DNA of 64,000 bases from positions 3,600 through 67,599 of the forward strand of contig JAYQTS010000001.1 of assembly GCA_038147755.1 (NCBI GenBank), in the 5' to 3' direction. This stretch comes from UBA5951 sp012269555 (GTDB taxonomy: Bacteria; Pseudomonadota; Alphaproteobacteria; Puniceispirillales; Puniceispirillaceae). Each line of letters begins with the position of its first letter. Position 1 is the first letter of the stretch. Position numbers and translations under genes: made by a program. The notes under the pieces are model-generated. The model made no database searches. It worked only from the letters and a program-made list of their open reading frames with translations, and had not been told where the DNA came from. Positions 49,014 through 59,270 of this stretch are shown one piece after another.

Positions 49014-51467
49014 ATGAGCGAAATAGAAACAAGTCATATTACCCATAACAAAAACCTTCCATCAAAATTTCAGAGGTGGTTCTCAAATAGAGGCTGGCAA
49101 ATTTACGAGCATCAATTATCTATGATTTCGGAATTTAAGAAAGGAAATTCTTGTTTGCTTATCGCTCCCACAGGTTCTGGGAAAACATTATCTGGATTCT
49201 TACCAAGTCTTATTGAGCTTTGCGAGCTGCCATTTGAGAACAAAATAAAGCCTAAACTGCACACGCTTTATATCTCTCCCCTCAAGGCACTAAGTGTTGA
49301 TGTGCAACGAAATTTACAAATACCTATTACTGAAATGGATCTTCCAATTCTTTGTGAAACCCGTACTAGTGATACTAGCCCAAAAAAGAGGAATAGGCAA
49401 AAAGTAGCGCCACCTAATATATTACTTACCACCCCAGAATCTCTTGAGTTAATGTTAGCATGGCCAGAGGCTAAAAATTATTTCTTTAATCTATCTACAA
49501 TTATTATAGATGAGATACATTCTGTAATTGGCAATAAGCGAGGAGATTTGTTATCTCTATCCATTACTACGCTTCGTAATTATGCACCCAATGCATCATT
49601 CATAGGACTATCGGCTACAGTTGCAGATTCTGGGCAGTTGGCAAAATGGCTTGTACCTGAACCTAATAAAGTGACAATTTTAAAACCAAAAATAACTAAA
49701 AAAATAGATATCAAAATTTATTATCCGACATCGAGTGAAATTCCTTTCGCTGGGCACTCTGCAGATTATGCTGTTGCAGATATCTATCAGATGATATCAG
49801 CTCACAAAATTAGTCTGATATTTGTTAATACTAGGGCGCAGGCAGAATTGTTGTTTCAATCTTTATGGAAGGAAAATAATAATAATTTGCATATTGGATT
49901 ACACCATGGCTCTTTAGATGCTAGTCAGCGTCGAAAAGTAGAAAAAGCAATGGCGGAGAGTAAATTAGACGCTGTAGTAGCAACTTCTTCACTAGATTTA
50001 GGTATAGATTGGTCAGACGTTGACCTTGTTATACAAGTTGGTGCGGCAAAAGGAACAACTCGCCTTATTCAACGTATCGGACGCTCAGGTCACAGTCTAG
50101 GAAAGCCCTCCAATGCGATAATTATTCCTACCAATAGATTTGAGGTAATAGAAGCGGTAGCAGCCCGAGAAAATATCCTTGATGGAAAGCTTGATAAGTT
50201 AGAAGAATATCCAGGAAGTATAGATGTTCTCGCTCAATATATTGTAGGTAGAGCAGTAGCAGGTTCTTTTGATGCTGAAAAACTTTATAAGCAGATACTT
50301 ACAGCACCGCCATATAGATCCCTCGAAAAGGGCACATTCTTAAAAATTTTGGAATTCGTTAGCACTGGTGGTTATGCTTTGGAGCATTATGAGCAATTTA
50401 GGCGCATCGTAAAAGGTATCGACGGCTTATATAGGCTTACAAATAAACGTGTTGCCTCAAGATGGCGTATGAATATTGGAACAATTGTCGAGACAACAAC
50501 ATTAAAAATAAAATTTGCCCGTGGCCCAGTTCTTGGGGAAATAGAGGAATATTTTGTCCAATCTCTTCGTACGGGTGATAGTTTTATATTTGCTGGCCGA
50601 GTGGTAGCTTTTGTAGAAATAATTAATATGCAAGTTATAGTAGAACCTACTATTGCCAAAGAACCAAAAGTGCCTACGTATGCTGGAGGCAGATTACCTC
50701 TTACGTCTGATATGTCTGAAAAAGTCAGGCATATTTTGCAATCTGTTGAAATTCATAAGTCTTTGCCTGGGCCTGTGCGAGAATGGCTAGAAATTCAGCA
50801 ACTTCATTCAAAATTACCTAATGCAGATACATTACTATTAGAAACATTCCAACGCGGAGAGCGTCATTATCTTGTTGCATATGGATTTGAAGGCCGGAAT
50901 GCACACCAGACATTAGGCATGCTTCTTACGAAACGGATGGAACGTCAACATTTAAAGCCTCTTGGATTTGTCGCAACAGATTATGCTATTGCCATCTGGT
51001 CTCTTGAAAAAGTGATTAAGCCAATTACCTTATTCACTCCTGATATATTAGGTGATGAGCTTGAGGAATGGATGGCAGAATCAACTATGTTAAAGCGATC
51101 ATTTAGGCAAGTTGCAATAATTTCGGGATTGATAGATAAAAAAATTCCAGGATTAGAGAAAACTAAAAAGCAGGTAACAATTAATTCAGATTTAATTTAT
51201 GACGTATTAAGGAAATATCAGCCAAATCATATATTGCTTGAGGCCACTAGGCAGGATTCTGCAAGGGGGCTTACTGACATTCGGCGACTTGGAGCGCTCT
51301 TAAATAGATTTGAAAACAAAATTACCCATATGGAGCTACCCAGAATATCTGCTTTGGCCATCCCTCTTTTACTGGAGGTCGGAAAGGAATCTGTTATGTC
51401 AGAGGCTGTTGAAACAATGCTAAAGGAATTAGAGACTGACCTAATTAAAGAGATCAGAAAAAGTTAA
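49014..51467 (+). CDS. Ligase-associated DEXH-box helicase (Lhr-Core type)
   Basis: An 817-aa superfamily 2 helicase. N-terminal Walker A is LLIAPTGSGKTLSGFLPSLI, Walker B IIDEIHSVIGNKRGDLLSLS, then GLSATVADSGQLAKWL. The second RecA domain has VATSSLDLGIDWSDVDLVIQ and TTRLIQRIGRSGHSLGKPS. A winged-helix and Lhr-specific domain follows to the end (FIFAGRVVAFVEIINMQVIV). This is a 3'-5' translocase in its characterised relatives. No damage is seen. It is followed after 5 bp by the PdeM-like phosphoesterase, and diverges from GST-exonuclease-ligase. Confidence 0.92.
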   Translation: MSEIETSHITHNKNLPSKFQRWFSNRGWQIYEHQLSMISEFKKGNSCLLIAPTGSGKTLSGFLPSLIELCELPFENKIKPKLHTLYISPLKALSVDVQRNLQIPITEMDLPILCETRTSDTSPKKRNRQKVAPPNILLTTPESLELMLAWPEAKNYFFNLSTIIIDEIHSVIGNKRGDLLSLSITTLRNYAPNASFIGLSATVADSGQLAKWLVPEPNKVTILKPKITKKIDIKIYYPTSSEIPFAGHSADYAVADIYQMISAHKISLIFVNTRAQAELLFQSLWKENNNNLHIGLHHGSLDASQRRKVEKAMAESKLDAVVATSSLDLGIDWSDVDLVIQVGAAKGTTRLIQRIGRSGHSLGKPSNAIIIPTNRFEVIEAVAARENILDGKLDKLEEYPGSIDVLAQYIVGRAVAGSFDAEKLYKQILTAPPYRSLEKGTFLKILEFVSTGGYALEHYEQFRRIVKGIDGLYRLTNKRVASRWRMNIGTIVETTTLKIKFARGPVLGEIEEYFVQSLRTGDSFIFAGRVVAFVEIINMQVIVEPTIAKEPKVPTYAGGRLPLTSDMSEKVRHILQSVEIHKSLPGPVREWLEIQQLHSKLPNADTLLLETFQRGERHYLVAYGFEGRNAHQTLGMLLTKRMERQHLKPLGFVATDYAIAIWSLEKVIKPITLFTPDILGDELEEWMAESTMLKRSFRQVAIISGLIDKKIPGLEKTKKQVTINSDLIYDVLRKYQPNHILLEATRQDSARGLTDIRRLGALLNRFENKITHMELPRISALAIPLLLEVGKESVMSEAVETMLKELETDLIKEIRKS

Positions 51468-51472
51468 GCGAA

Positions 51473-52093
51473 ATGAACTCTCCGATTATCATTACATCAA
51501 ACCCTTCCTCTCTTTTTTATGAAAAAATTGAAATTAAATTCTGTGGGCATATATTCTGGTTATACGCAGATGGAACGTGTTTCCATGTGAAAAGCAAGAC
51601 ATTAATTGTTGCAGATATGCATTTAGAAAAAGCATTTTCTCAATCTAGAGCTGCATTGCTTCCTGGATATGATACCAGAGAGACTTTGGAACTGTTAGAA
51701 GCCGCCTTAAATAGGAACCTAACTCAAAATTGTGTTTTTCTGGGTGATAGCTTTCACAATGCAATGACAGCACAATCACTCGCGGACCCATATAGGGAAA
51801 AACTGCAGCAATTATCGCAGATAAATCATTTCACATGGGTAATAGGAAATCATGACCCAATATTGCCAAATTTTTTAATTGGAGAGCAATGCCATTCAAC
51901 ATTTATTGATAAGATTGAACTTAGACATCAACTTGAAAGACAGGGATATGAAGAACAAATCACACCAGAGACTGGTCAAATTATTGGTCATTATCACCCA
52001 AAAGCAAAATTAAAATTACGAGCGGGAAAAGCATCTGGAAAATGTTTTATATTTGATAAAAAATTGATGATTATTCCAGCTTTTGGTGTCTAA
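51473..52093 (+). CDS. pdeM: Ligase-associated metallophosphoesterase/endonuclease PdeM
   Basis: 206 aa, calcineurin-like fold. The metal motifs are in order: LIVADMHLEKAFSQSRAALL (DxH), NCVFLGDSFHNAMTAQSLAD (GDxxH), FTWVIGNHDPILP (GNHD) and QIIGHYHPKAKLKLRAGKA (GHxH). The relative in Pseudomonas putida is a manganese-dependent single-strand DNA endonuclease. Its place directly after the helicase (5-bp gap) completes the four-protein set of helicase, phosphoesterase, exonuclease and ligase. Confidence 0.9.
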   Translation: MNSPIIITSNPSSLFYEKIEIKFCGHIFWLYADGTCFHVKSKTLIVADMHLEKAFSQSRAALLPGYDTRETLELLEAALNRNLTQNCVFLGDSFHNAMTAQSLADPYREKLQQLSQINHFTWVIGNHDPILPNFLIGEQCHSTFIDKIELRHQLERQGYEEQITPETGQIIGHYHPKAKLKLRAGKASGKCFIFDKKLMIIPAFGV

Positions 52094-52273
52094 ACAGGTT
52101 GATTGAATATCAGCGATAAAGCTATTTCAAAATTATTCTCTAACACCCCTGATGTTTATTTCTGCTATAAAACGAAACTTTATCATATTCATGATGTTGC
52201 AAATTTACGCAAATGAAATAGAAAGGAATTAAAAAAGATTTTACATAAATTTGAGATTTTAGAAGGGTAAATT

Positions 52274-53602
52274 ATGCGTATTGCAATCGTCGGTTCAGGA
52301 ATAGCTGGTTTAAGTGCCGCATGGTTATTTCATAAAGAACATGAGGTTAAACTATTCGAGAAAGACAATCGATTTGGCGGGCATGCGCATACCGTTGACG
52401 TCAAAAAGGACGAAGACACTCAGCCAGTTGCAGTTGACAGTGGGTTTATCGTTTATAATGAGCTTAACTATCCCAATTTAATTGGGTTGTTTGATGCGTT
52501 AAATATAGAAACACAAAAAACCGAAATGTCTTTTGGTCTATCTTTATCTAATCGTCAATTTGAATATGCTGGTTCTTTGAAAGGGTTATTTGCACAACCT
52601 TTTAATTGGCTAAAACCAAAGTATTGGCTGTTACTTTCAAATTTATATAGGTTTTATAAAACGGCGGCAAATCAAGTAGAGCTTGGTCCAACAGATGAAA
52701 CTCTTCAAGAATTAATGATTAGAATGCGTATGAGTGATACTTTCATTAATGAACATATGCTTCCTATGGCTGCAGCAATTTGGTCTTGCCCATCCGATGT
52801 AATTATGCAATTTCCAGCGCGCTCATTTATAAAATTTATGGATAATCATAAATTATTAGATTTTCAGGACGCCCTATTTGGCGAACAGTGAGTGGTGGAT
52901 CCAGAAATTACGTGGCAAAAATTATAAAAATGCTTGGGCAGAATGCTAGGTGCAATGTTTCGATAAACAAAATTGAGCGGACACAGCAAGGGGTCATTAT
53001 TTCAATTGACGGGGAAAAATCAGAGTTTTTTGATAAGATTATTTTTGCAACTCATGCAAATGATACCCTTGAATTATTGCAAGATATAAAAAAAGAAGAA
53101 TATGATATATTGAGCCAATTTTCTTTCCAAAAAAATAATGTAATATTGCATTCACAATCTTCTTATATGCCAAAGAAAAAAATGGCATGGTCTTCATGGA
53201 ATTACCTTTCCAATAATTCAGAAAAAAGGAATTATGTGTAACCTACTGGATGAATAAGCTACAATCTATTTCAACCACTTTCCGCTATTTGTGACATTAA
53301 ATCCTTTTTCTGATTTTCCGATAAAAGAACCTCATAGGCATTTCACCTATTTACATCCAATTTTTGACCAAAAAGCTATAGAAGCACAAAAAAAATTAAA
53401 TACTATACAAGGACCTCTCCATACCTATTTTTGTGGAGCATGGACGAGATATGGCTTTCATGAAGATGGGATTTTATCTGCTGTAGCGATTGCAAAAGCA
53501 TTCAATATTGAAATCCCATGGTTTAGCCCAACAGAAGCCTGCCATGCTCCCAATTGGCTAGACATCTGGGAAAAGAAAGCTACAGAAAATGCAGAAACAT
53601 AA
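52274..53602 (+). CDS. FAD-dependent amine oxidase-like protein, COG2907 (three frameshifts)
   Basis: A flavoprotein of about 443 aa. The Rossmann motif is AIVGSGIAGLSAAWLFHKEH, then ENDNRFGGHAHTV-like residues (EKDNRFGGHAHTVDV) and VDSGFIVYNELNYPNLIGLF. The C-terminal part ends CGAWTRYGFHEDGILSAVAI. COG2907 proteins are routinely found with DUF1365 and Cfa genes. The frame breaks at 52870 (one C missing; DRPIWRTVSGGSRNYV restored), near 53238 (YVSVTYWMNKLQSIS follows in another frame) and near 53275-53284 (PLFVTLNPFSDFPIKE follows). Its TAA overlaps the DUF1365 ATG (TAATG). Confidence 0.85.
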
Positions 53603-54435
53603 TGGGTCTTATATTAATGCCAGCAGTTAGATTAGCATCTTCAGTTATCACCCATACGAGGCACGGAAAACCATCTCATTTTTTGTCTCGCTCTGGTCTT
53701 TCCGTATTTATTGATTTGGATAAACTCATGATCGCGAATAGTCAAAGTAGCTTATTTTCAGTGGATAAATTTAATCTCATTTCATTTCATCAGTCAGATT
53801 ATGGTGAAGAGTATCTTCAAAAAAAAAGGAATAGAAAACACTCTAAAATTTCATACAAACTAGCAGATTATATCAGAAGCATAGCCCGTGAATATCTTCC
53901 TAATAAAAAAATTACTAATATTTCTCTACTAACATTCCCAAGAATTCTTAATCTGAATTTTAACCCAATTTCAGTCTTTATCTGCCAAGATCAGGCAGGA
54001 AAAGACTGTTTCATAATTTACGAAGTTCATAACACCTTCGGCGACTCTCATAGTTATGTTAGTATTATCGAAGAAAACAACAGAAACCAGAAACACTTTG
54101 CGTTAAAGCAAATGCATGTTTCACCATTTTTTCCAACTGATGGTGAGTACATTCTTAGCTATAAAAAACGAAAAGATACGTTTTCGCTCATTGTACGCTA
54201 TTTCAGAAACAACAAACCAGCTCTCACAGCAACAATGCGTGGCAATTTTTCTCAATTATCGTCTATTGAAATCTTGAAACATATTATTGTGAATAGACAA
54301 TTTCCACTAAGGCCCCTAATATCGATTCATTTTGAGGCCCTTAAGTTATTTTTAAAAAAATGCATTTATCATCCAAGACCAACACCCCCATCAATCCGAA
54401 TTAGCCAATCACAAACTCGAAAGTCCAATAAATGA
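53602..54435 (+). CDS. DUF1365 domain protein
   Basis: About 277 aa. The DUF1365 pattern is present: RHGKPSHFLSRSGLSVFIDL near the N-terminus, then ISLLTFPRILNLNFNPISVF. FIIYEVHNTFGDSHSYVS and KQMHVSPFFPTDGEYILSYK follow; the last has the MHVSPF motif. The start at ATG 53602 overlaps the COG2907 stop and the TGA overlaps the cfa ATG, so translation is coupled in a three-gene run. Function is not established; location points to lipid modification. Confidence 0.88.
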   Translation: MGLILMPAVRLASSVITHTRHGKPSHFLSRSGLSVFIDLDKLMIANSQSSLFSVDKFNLISFHQSDYGEEYLQKKRNRKHSKISYKLADYIRSIAREYLPNKKITNISLLTFPRILNLNFNPISVFICQDQAGKDCFIIYEVHNTFGDSHSYVSIIEENNRNQKHFALKQMHVSPFFPTDGEYILSYKKRKDTFSLIVRYFRNNKPALTATMRGNFSQLSSIEILKHIIVNRQFPLRPLISIHFEALKLFLKKCIYHPRPTPPSIRISQSQTRKSNK

Positions 54436-55627
54436 CAATAGAGCTATGGAAGTCCTTTAGAATAAAGGCATTAAAAAGATTTTTGAACAGATACAGTTTG
54501 GTGAACTGCAAGTCACTTTCCCGGATGGAGAATTGACAAGCCATAGAGGCAAACAAAATGGACCGAAGGCTGATATAATACTATCTTCACACGACTCCGT
54601 AAAACACATACTAAAAAGTGGAATCATTGGTTTTTGTGAGGCCTATATGGATGAAAAAATTGAGACCAAAAACCTAGCCTCTCTAATAGAACTTGGTTCA
54701 CTTCATTCTAAATTTCTTAGTCAGATACTGAATTTTAATCCAATAAAGCAGTCAATATTAAAATTTATTCACTTTACAAATCGAAACAGTAAAGCCGGTT
54801 CGCGCAAAAATATTGCTTACCACTATGACCTCGGCAATGAATTCTATGGAGAATGGCTTGATCCCTCCATGACTTATTCATCTGCTATTTTTGCATCAGA
54901 ACACCAAGGGCTCAGTGAAGCACAGTTTAATAAGTATAAAATAATTTCAGAACTTGCTGAAATAAAATCTGGTGATCGGGTGCTTGAAATCGGTTGCGGT
55001 TGGGGTGGGTTCATGGAGTACGCGGCTAAGACATATGACGCTCATATCACCGGCATTACAATTTCAAATTCGCAGTTTGATTTTGCATCAAAACGCATGC
55101 AATCAAAGGGGTTAACGGGAAATACAGACTTAAAGCTTCTTGATTATAGAGACTTAAACCAGAAGTTTGATAAAATTATTTCAATAGAAATGTTTGAAGC
55201 GGTGGGTGAAAAGTATTGGCCAATTTATTTTAATAAAATAGGCCAATCATTAAAAAAAGGCGGTAAAGCAGCATTACAAATCATTACAATTAATGAAAAC
55301 CAGTTTCCATTCTATCGAAATAATCCAGATTTTATTCAAAGATATATTTTTCCAGGCGGTATGCTGCCATCTCTAGCGGCCCTTCAGAAACCCATTAGCA
55401 GTGCTGGTTTACAGATAAATGATAGCTATGGGTTTGGTCTTGATTATGCAAAAACACTATCAAACTGGAGAAATCGCTTCGTCAAAGCCTGGCCAAAACT
55501 GGCAAATCAAAAAAAATTTGATAACCGCTTCTTCAAAATGTGGGAATTATACTTAGCTTATTGTGAGGGTGGCTTTAGAGGTGGAGTTATCGACGTAAAA
55601 CAAATGCTAATAACGCATAAAATGTAG
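54432..55627 (+). CDS. cfa: Cyclopropane-fatty-acyl-phospholipid synthase family methyltransferase (one frameshift)
   Basis: About 398 aa. An N-terminal domain (GELQVTFPDGELTSHRG) precedes the SAM-dependent methyltransferase domain. This has NIAYHYDLGNEFYGEWLDPS, VLEIGCGWGGFMEYAAKTYD and HITGITISNSQFDFASKRMQ, then KIISIEMFEAVGEKYWPIYF. All are Cfa/CmaA signatures. The first 11 codons from ATG 54432 are out of frame: one A added to the A3 run at 54464-54466 gives SFRIKGIKKIFEQIQFG. The enzyme methylates unsaturated acyl chains in phospholipids, giving cyclopropane or a related methylated product. No cfa-type bicarbonate residues were checked individually. Confidence 0.88.
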
Positions 55628-55827
55628 CCAAATATTTTTTGAAATAAAACTGAAGGAAACCAGCCAATTTTCAGATAAGAAGTTGTTTCACATTCCTATT
55701 TATTTGTTTTGATGGCTATTGCTTAACCAAATAGAAATCATTTTTTTACATCCCAAAATATGCAATTTGAACCAATTTGACCCTCAATTCGTAAAATATA
55801 TTATAATATTACTTATAAAGGTCTTTT

Positions 55828-56349
55828 ATGAACAAGTTAACAAATACTTATGGAACTATAGCGTTATCAGAGAATTTTGTTCCTGAAAACTATTTTACTG
55901 GTAACATCGAAGCCACCGGCGTATTTGTAGACCGTTTTGGCGTCATTAGAAGACGATTTAATGTATCTATCATAGGTAGTAAAAAAAGATAATGGGTTTT
56001 CATTAGATGAATACTTTTTATTCGATGATGGTGAGCAGGAAATTAGGAAGTGGGAAATTGAGAAAATAGACCACGAAACTTACGTGGGAAAATGTGAAGA
56101 TGTATGTGGTGAAGCTATTGGTAAATTATGCAATTCCATTTTAAATTGGCAATATCATTTCAATTTAAAAATATTTAATCAAAAAATTAAAGTTAAATTT
56201 GAGGATATTATGGTTCAACAAACACCCTCAATCATGCTTAATAATGCGAAGATAAAGAAATATGGCCTTTGCTTGGGCAGGTATTCATTTCTTTCAATAA
56301 AAATCCGCAACCATCTTCTTACACTGAACCACTATATGCGGCCAAATAA
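55828..56349 (+). CDS. DUF3833 family protein (two frameshifts)
   Basis: About 174 aa, matched by FVPENYFTGNIEATGVFVDR, FGVIRRRFNVSI, LDEYFLFDDGEQEIRKWEIE and WQYHFNLKIFNQKIKVKFED, all in DUF3833 order. The protein usually has an N-terminal lipoprotein or membrane leader, not apparent here. The A7 run at 55981-55987 should be A6 (GSKKDNGFSLDE). One G is missing near 56278, giving CLGEVFISFNKNPQPSS and a stop TAA at 56347-56349. DUF3833 genes often accompany Cfa, DUF1365 and COG2907. It lies 200 bp after cfa. Confidence 0.8.
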
Positions 56350-56380
56350 AAATCATATTTGTCCTTAAAATAACAAATGA

Positions 56381-56824
56381 TTATTGCTTTAATTTAAACA
56401 TTTTTAGTAAAAGACGCGTGGTAAAGCCTAAAACCGGAATTAAAGTGAGTAGTTGACTGGCACTATCCCAATGGTCATGATGTGTTGTGATCTTACCTTC
56501 TGCATTTGCTTTCACCTCTGATATGCCAACTATATTTATCTTAATAAATCTAAATTTTTTAACTTTTCCAGTTAACCGCCATTTAATATAACTTGCCTTT
56601 TGTGATTCACTTAGATCCAATATTTCAAATTTTGGGTCTGCCATTACCTCGAACATATGACTAAATATGGCAATAAACTTTGTTTTACCACAGGTAATGT
56701 TAAAGGGATCAGAGAATTCAATATCATCAGAGACCATCTTACTCAAATCTGCTAAATTTTCAGCGGTCAGTTGTGAAAATAAACGAGCATATTCATAAAT
56801 AAGTGAACAGTTTTCTGTATTCAT
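56381..56824 (-). CDS. NTF2-like (SnoaL-type) protein
   Basis: 147 aa. The fold is suggested by an N-terminal helix (SLIYEYARLFSQLTAENLAD) followed by VSDDIEFSDPFNITCGKTKF and TTHHDHWDSASQLLTLIPVL, where Asp/His residues line a cavity in such proteins. Similar genes next to the Cfa cluster SDR are seen in other proteobacteria, with no firm function. Its ATG overlaps the stop of the upstream SDR (ATGA at 56821-56824). Confidence 0.72.
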   Translation of the reverse strand: MNTENCSLIYEYARLFSQLTAENLADLSKMVSDDIEFSDPFNITCGKTKFIAIFSHMFEVMADPKFEILDLSESQKASYIKWRLTGKVKKFRFIKINIVGISEVKANAEGKITTHHDHWDSASQLLTLIPVLGFTTRLLLKMFKLKQ

Positions 56825-57559
56825 CGATTAGTTATCCATCTGATTACCTTAAAATAAATACTTTTTGGTAAAATTCTCAGAAGTTTCATTGTTATTACAA
56901 AGCCAGTTGGAAAGCATATTTCAAATTTGTTACTTTTAAGGCCTTTAATAATATTATTAGCCGCTTTGCTTTGGAAATAATTTGTGGCATTTGAAATCGT
57001 TTATAGCGGTAGCCTCTGTCTCCACAAACCCCGGACTAATAATTTGTACCTTTATCCCTAGTGGAGTTAAGTCTATGTGCAACGCTTCAGCCAAATTACT
57101 CAATGCTGCTTTTGTTGGTCCATATGCAGCTGACCTTGGTAATCCTCCATATCCTGCTGTTGACCCCATAATTACGATATGACCTGTTTGAAGACCAATG
57201 AATTTGGGTATAATACTATCTAGAGAATGAATGACTCCCATGTAGTTCACCATCATATGGCCATAAAATTCCTCAGAATTAAGTTCAAGTCCGCCAAGCG
57301 GTAAATATCTTCCAGCATTTAAAATAGCACAGTCAATATTTCCACCACTTTTAATACTCTTTTCGATAGCATTGTTGATTTCTAATCTATCGCATACATC
57401 TGCACGAAAAATATTAATATTTTTATGCTTGCCCTTTATTTTCTTAAGATGGTCGATCCGCCTCGCATCTGCACTTACTACGTGACCTTCTGATGCTAAT
57501 GCAATAGATAGAGCTTTTCCGATACCAGAGCTAGCGCCTGTTATAAAATAATGAGCCAT
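56821..57559 (-). CDS. SDR oxidoreductase of the lipid-modification cluster (two frameshifts)
   Basis: About 247 aa from ATG 57559. Motifs are YFITGASSGIGKALSIALAS, CAILNAGRYLPLGGLE (NAG), IVIMGSTAGYGGLPRSAAYG (Ser) and YGPTKAALSNLAEALHIDL (YxxxK). The C-terminus is frameshifted: one base missing in the A3 run at 56994-56996 and one C missing near 56964. Restored, it reads NDFQMPQIISKAKAANNIIK, then SNKFEICFPTGFVITMKLLR and stops at 56821. It resembles the COG0300 SDRs that travel with Cfa, DUF1365 and DUF3833. Substrate unknown. Confidence 0.83.
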
Positions 57560-57656
57560 TTTTTTTTCTTTTATTAAATCTGATAAAACGTTATTCTATT
57601 TTTAGATAAATATAGAGTTTTATAGTTCAATAAATACAATAATTTAATAAATGTGC

Positions 57657-58358
57657 TCAGCGCAAACTGCATTGCTCAAACATTATTCTAACATAACCAC
57701 GCAAATTAGATTTAGTTATTCTGGCTTTTAAAAGCCATGTTTCTGCTGGTATAACAATATCGAGGGGCAAGCTACCTTTAACAATTTTTTGACCACCAAG
57801 ATATGCTAACCTTACCTCAATATCCTGCTCTGGATCAAACCAAGGATTGTTTTTGTTGCCTTGGGAAAACGGTGCACCATGAACATGAACAAGTAGCCCT
57901 CCTTGAAACAAGGACAGGCTTGACTCAGAACCAGTATATAATTCAGTCGCCACCGCAAGCTTATTATCAGCCAGTGATCGACAATTAATTGGAGAAGATA
58001 TTGCAAGCAATGACTGACGTATTTGTTCTAATGAAACGTCAGATTCTAGCAAAAATTTGATTGAATTAGATAAAATTTTATCAGAGTCTTCTAATCCTAA
58101 ATCAGATATTATATTTCCGGCAGCAAGTTTTTTATTAAGTTGCTCGAGTGATGCTATTTCTTGATTAAGTTGATTTAACTGAGCTTGAGATTTATCCAAC
58201 TCATTATTTATATTCTCGTATAAATTTTTTTGATCATAATTTCCCCATTGCCAACCTAGCCAAAGAACTAACCCAATTACACTGATACGAATTACTATAT
58301 TGATATAAATCCGATATTCTTTTCTTCTGTACTTCTCTCTGGTCTCAAAAAAATCCAT
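57657..58358 (-). CDS. Membrane-anchored coiled-coil protein of unknown function
   Basis: 233 aa. A short cytoplasmic N-terminus is followed by one membrane helix (IYINIVIRISVIGLVLWLGW). Then comes a coiled-coil stretch (LYENINNELDKSQAQLNQLN...EIASLEQLNKKLAAG) and a C-terminal beta-rich part with two cysteines (INCRSL; FEQCSLR at the very end). I do not recognise the family. A signal anchor with an outside coiled coil suggests an envelope role. It diverges from the HD hydrolase across 225 bp of A/T-rich sequence. Confidence 0.65.
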   Translation of the reverse strand: MDFFETREKYRRKEYRIYINIVIRISVIGLVLWLGWQWGNYDQKNLYENINNELDKSQAQLNQLNQEIASLEQLNKKLAAGNIISDLGLEDSDKILSNSIKFLLESDVSLEQIRQSLLAISSPINCRSLADNKLAVATELYTGSESSLSLFQGGLLVHVHGAPFSQGNKNNPWFDPEQDIEVRLAYLGGQKIVKGSLPLDIVIPAETWLLKARITKSNLRGYVRIMFEQCSLR

Positions 58359-58583
58359 AACTTATCTCTCAATAAAACCGTTACATAACCCCACCAAAAT
58401 CCAATATTGGCCTTAAAATTATAAAAAATGGCAATTTTAACCAATCAGAGAAGTTGATTTTCTACACATTTGTCTTCTCAACGTAAATAATTATCTTACT
58501 GTGTAATACAGAAACATAAACTATTTACTTTTTAGTTTGTTTGGTAAACAACGTTCTTCTCAGTTAATTATAAATTTTTAGAT

Positions 58584-59209
58584 ATGCCTTTAAAAAATCA
58601 TACCCCAAAACGGGCCTGGCAAAAGATGCTCTCTGGACGAAGACTTAACGTACTAGAGCCTAGCCCGCTTGATATTGAGATTGATGATATTGCTCACGGT
58701 TTATCTAGATTAGCGCGATGGAATGGACAAACACTTGGCAATTATGCCTTCTCAGTAGCTCAACACAGCATATTAGTTGAGAAAATTATGCATATGAATT
58801 TTTCAAAACTACCAAATTATTGGCGCTTAGCATGTTTGCTTCATGATGCACCAGAATATGTGATAAGCGACTTGATAACTCCTTTAAAGTCAGCCCTAGA
58901 CTCAGAATACAGAAACATCGAGGAAAATCTGCAAAAGGCTATTCATATACGATTCGGTTTGCCTGCAATTCTCCCAGAAGAAATAAGTAGATCAATTAAA
59001 CTTGCAGATAAAATGGCAGCATGGATTGAAGCCACTCAAATCGCCGGATTTAAAATAGAAGAAGCAAACAAGGTTTTTCCAAACCAAAAGGAACGCCTCT
59101 AGATATCAAATTAGTAGCAAGCTCACCTAAAAAAGCGAAAGAGGCATTTATTAGACGTTTCATCATGCTAGGTGGTGGAAATGGGAAAATAAATTTTAAA
59201 TCAATCTAG
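58584..59209 (+). CDS. HD-domain hydrolase, YfbR-like (C-terminus frameshifted)
   Basis: About 208 aa after repair. The HD residues are in the expected places: AFSVAQHSILVEKI (first His), ACLLHDAPEYVISDLITPLK (HD pair plus Glu) and IKLADKMAAWIEA (last Asp). The opening WQKMLSGRRLNVLEPSPLDI and DIAHGLSRLARWNGQT is typical of phosphohydrolases of this type that act on dNMP or nucleotides. One T is missing in the T5 run at 59074-59078. Restored, the end reads FSKPKGTPLDIKLVASSPKK and RRFIMLGGGNGKINFKSI, stop TAG at 59209. Substrate not determined. Confidence 0.8.
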
Positions 59210-59270
59210 AAAGAGACTTGTAAAAATAGCTATTCGCATTGTAGAAGAGTGTAAATAGCATGTCAAAAAT

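Noticed and set aside
48929..49046. Longer GST start overlapping the helicase gene
   Set aside because: The extra 39 residues are not part of the GST fold, and ATG 48929 matches the family N-terminus.
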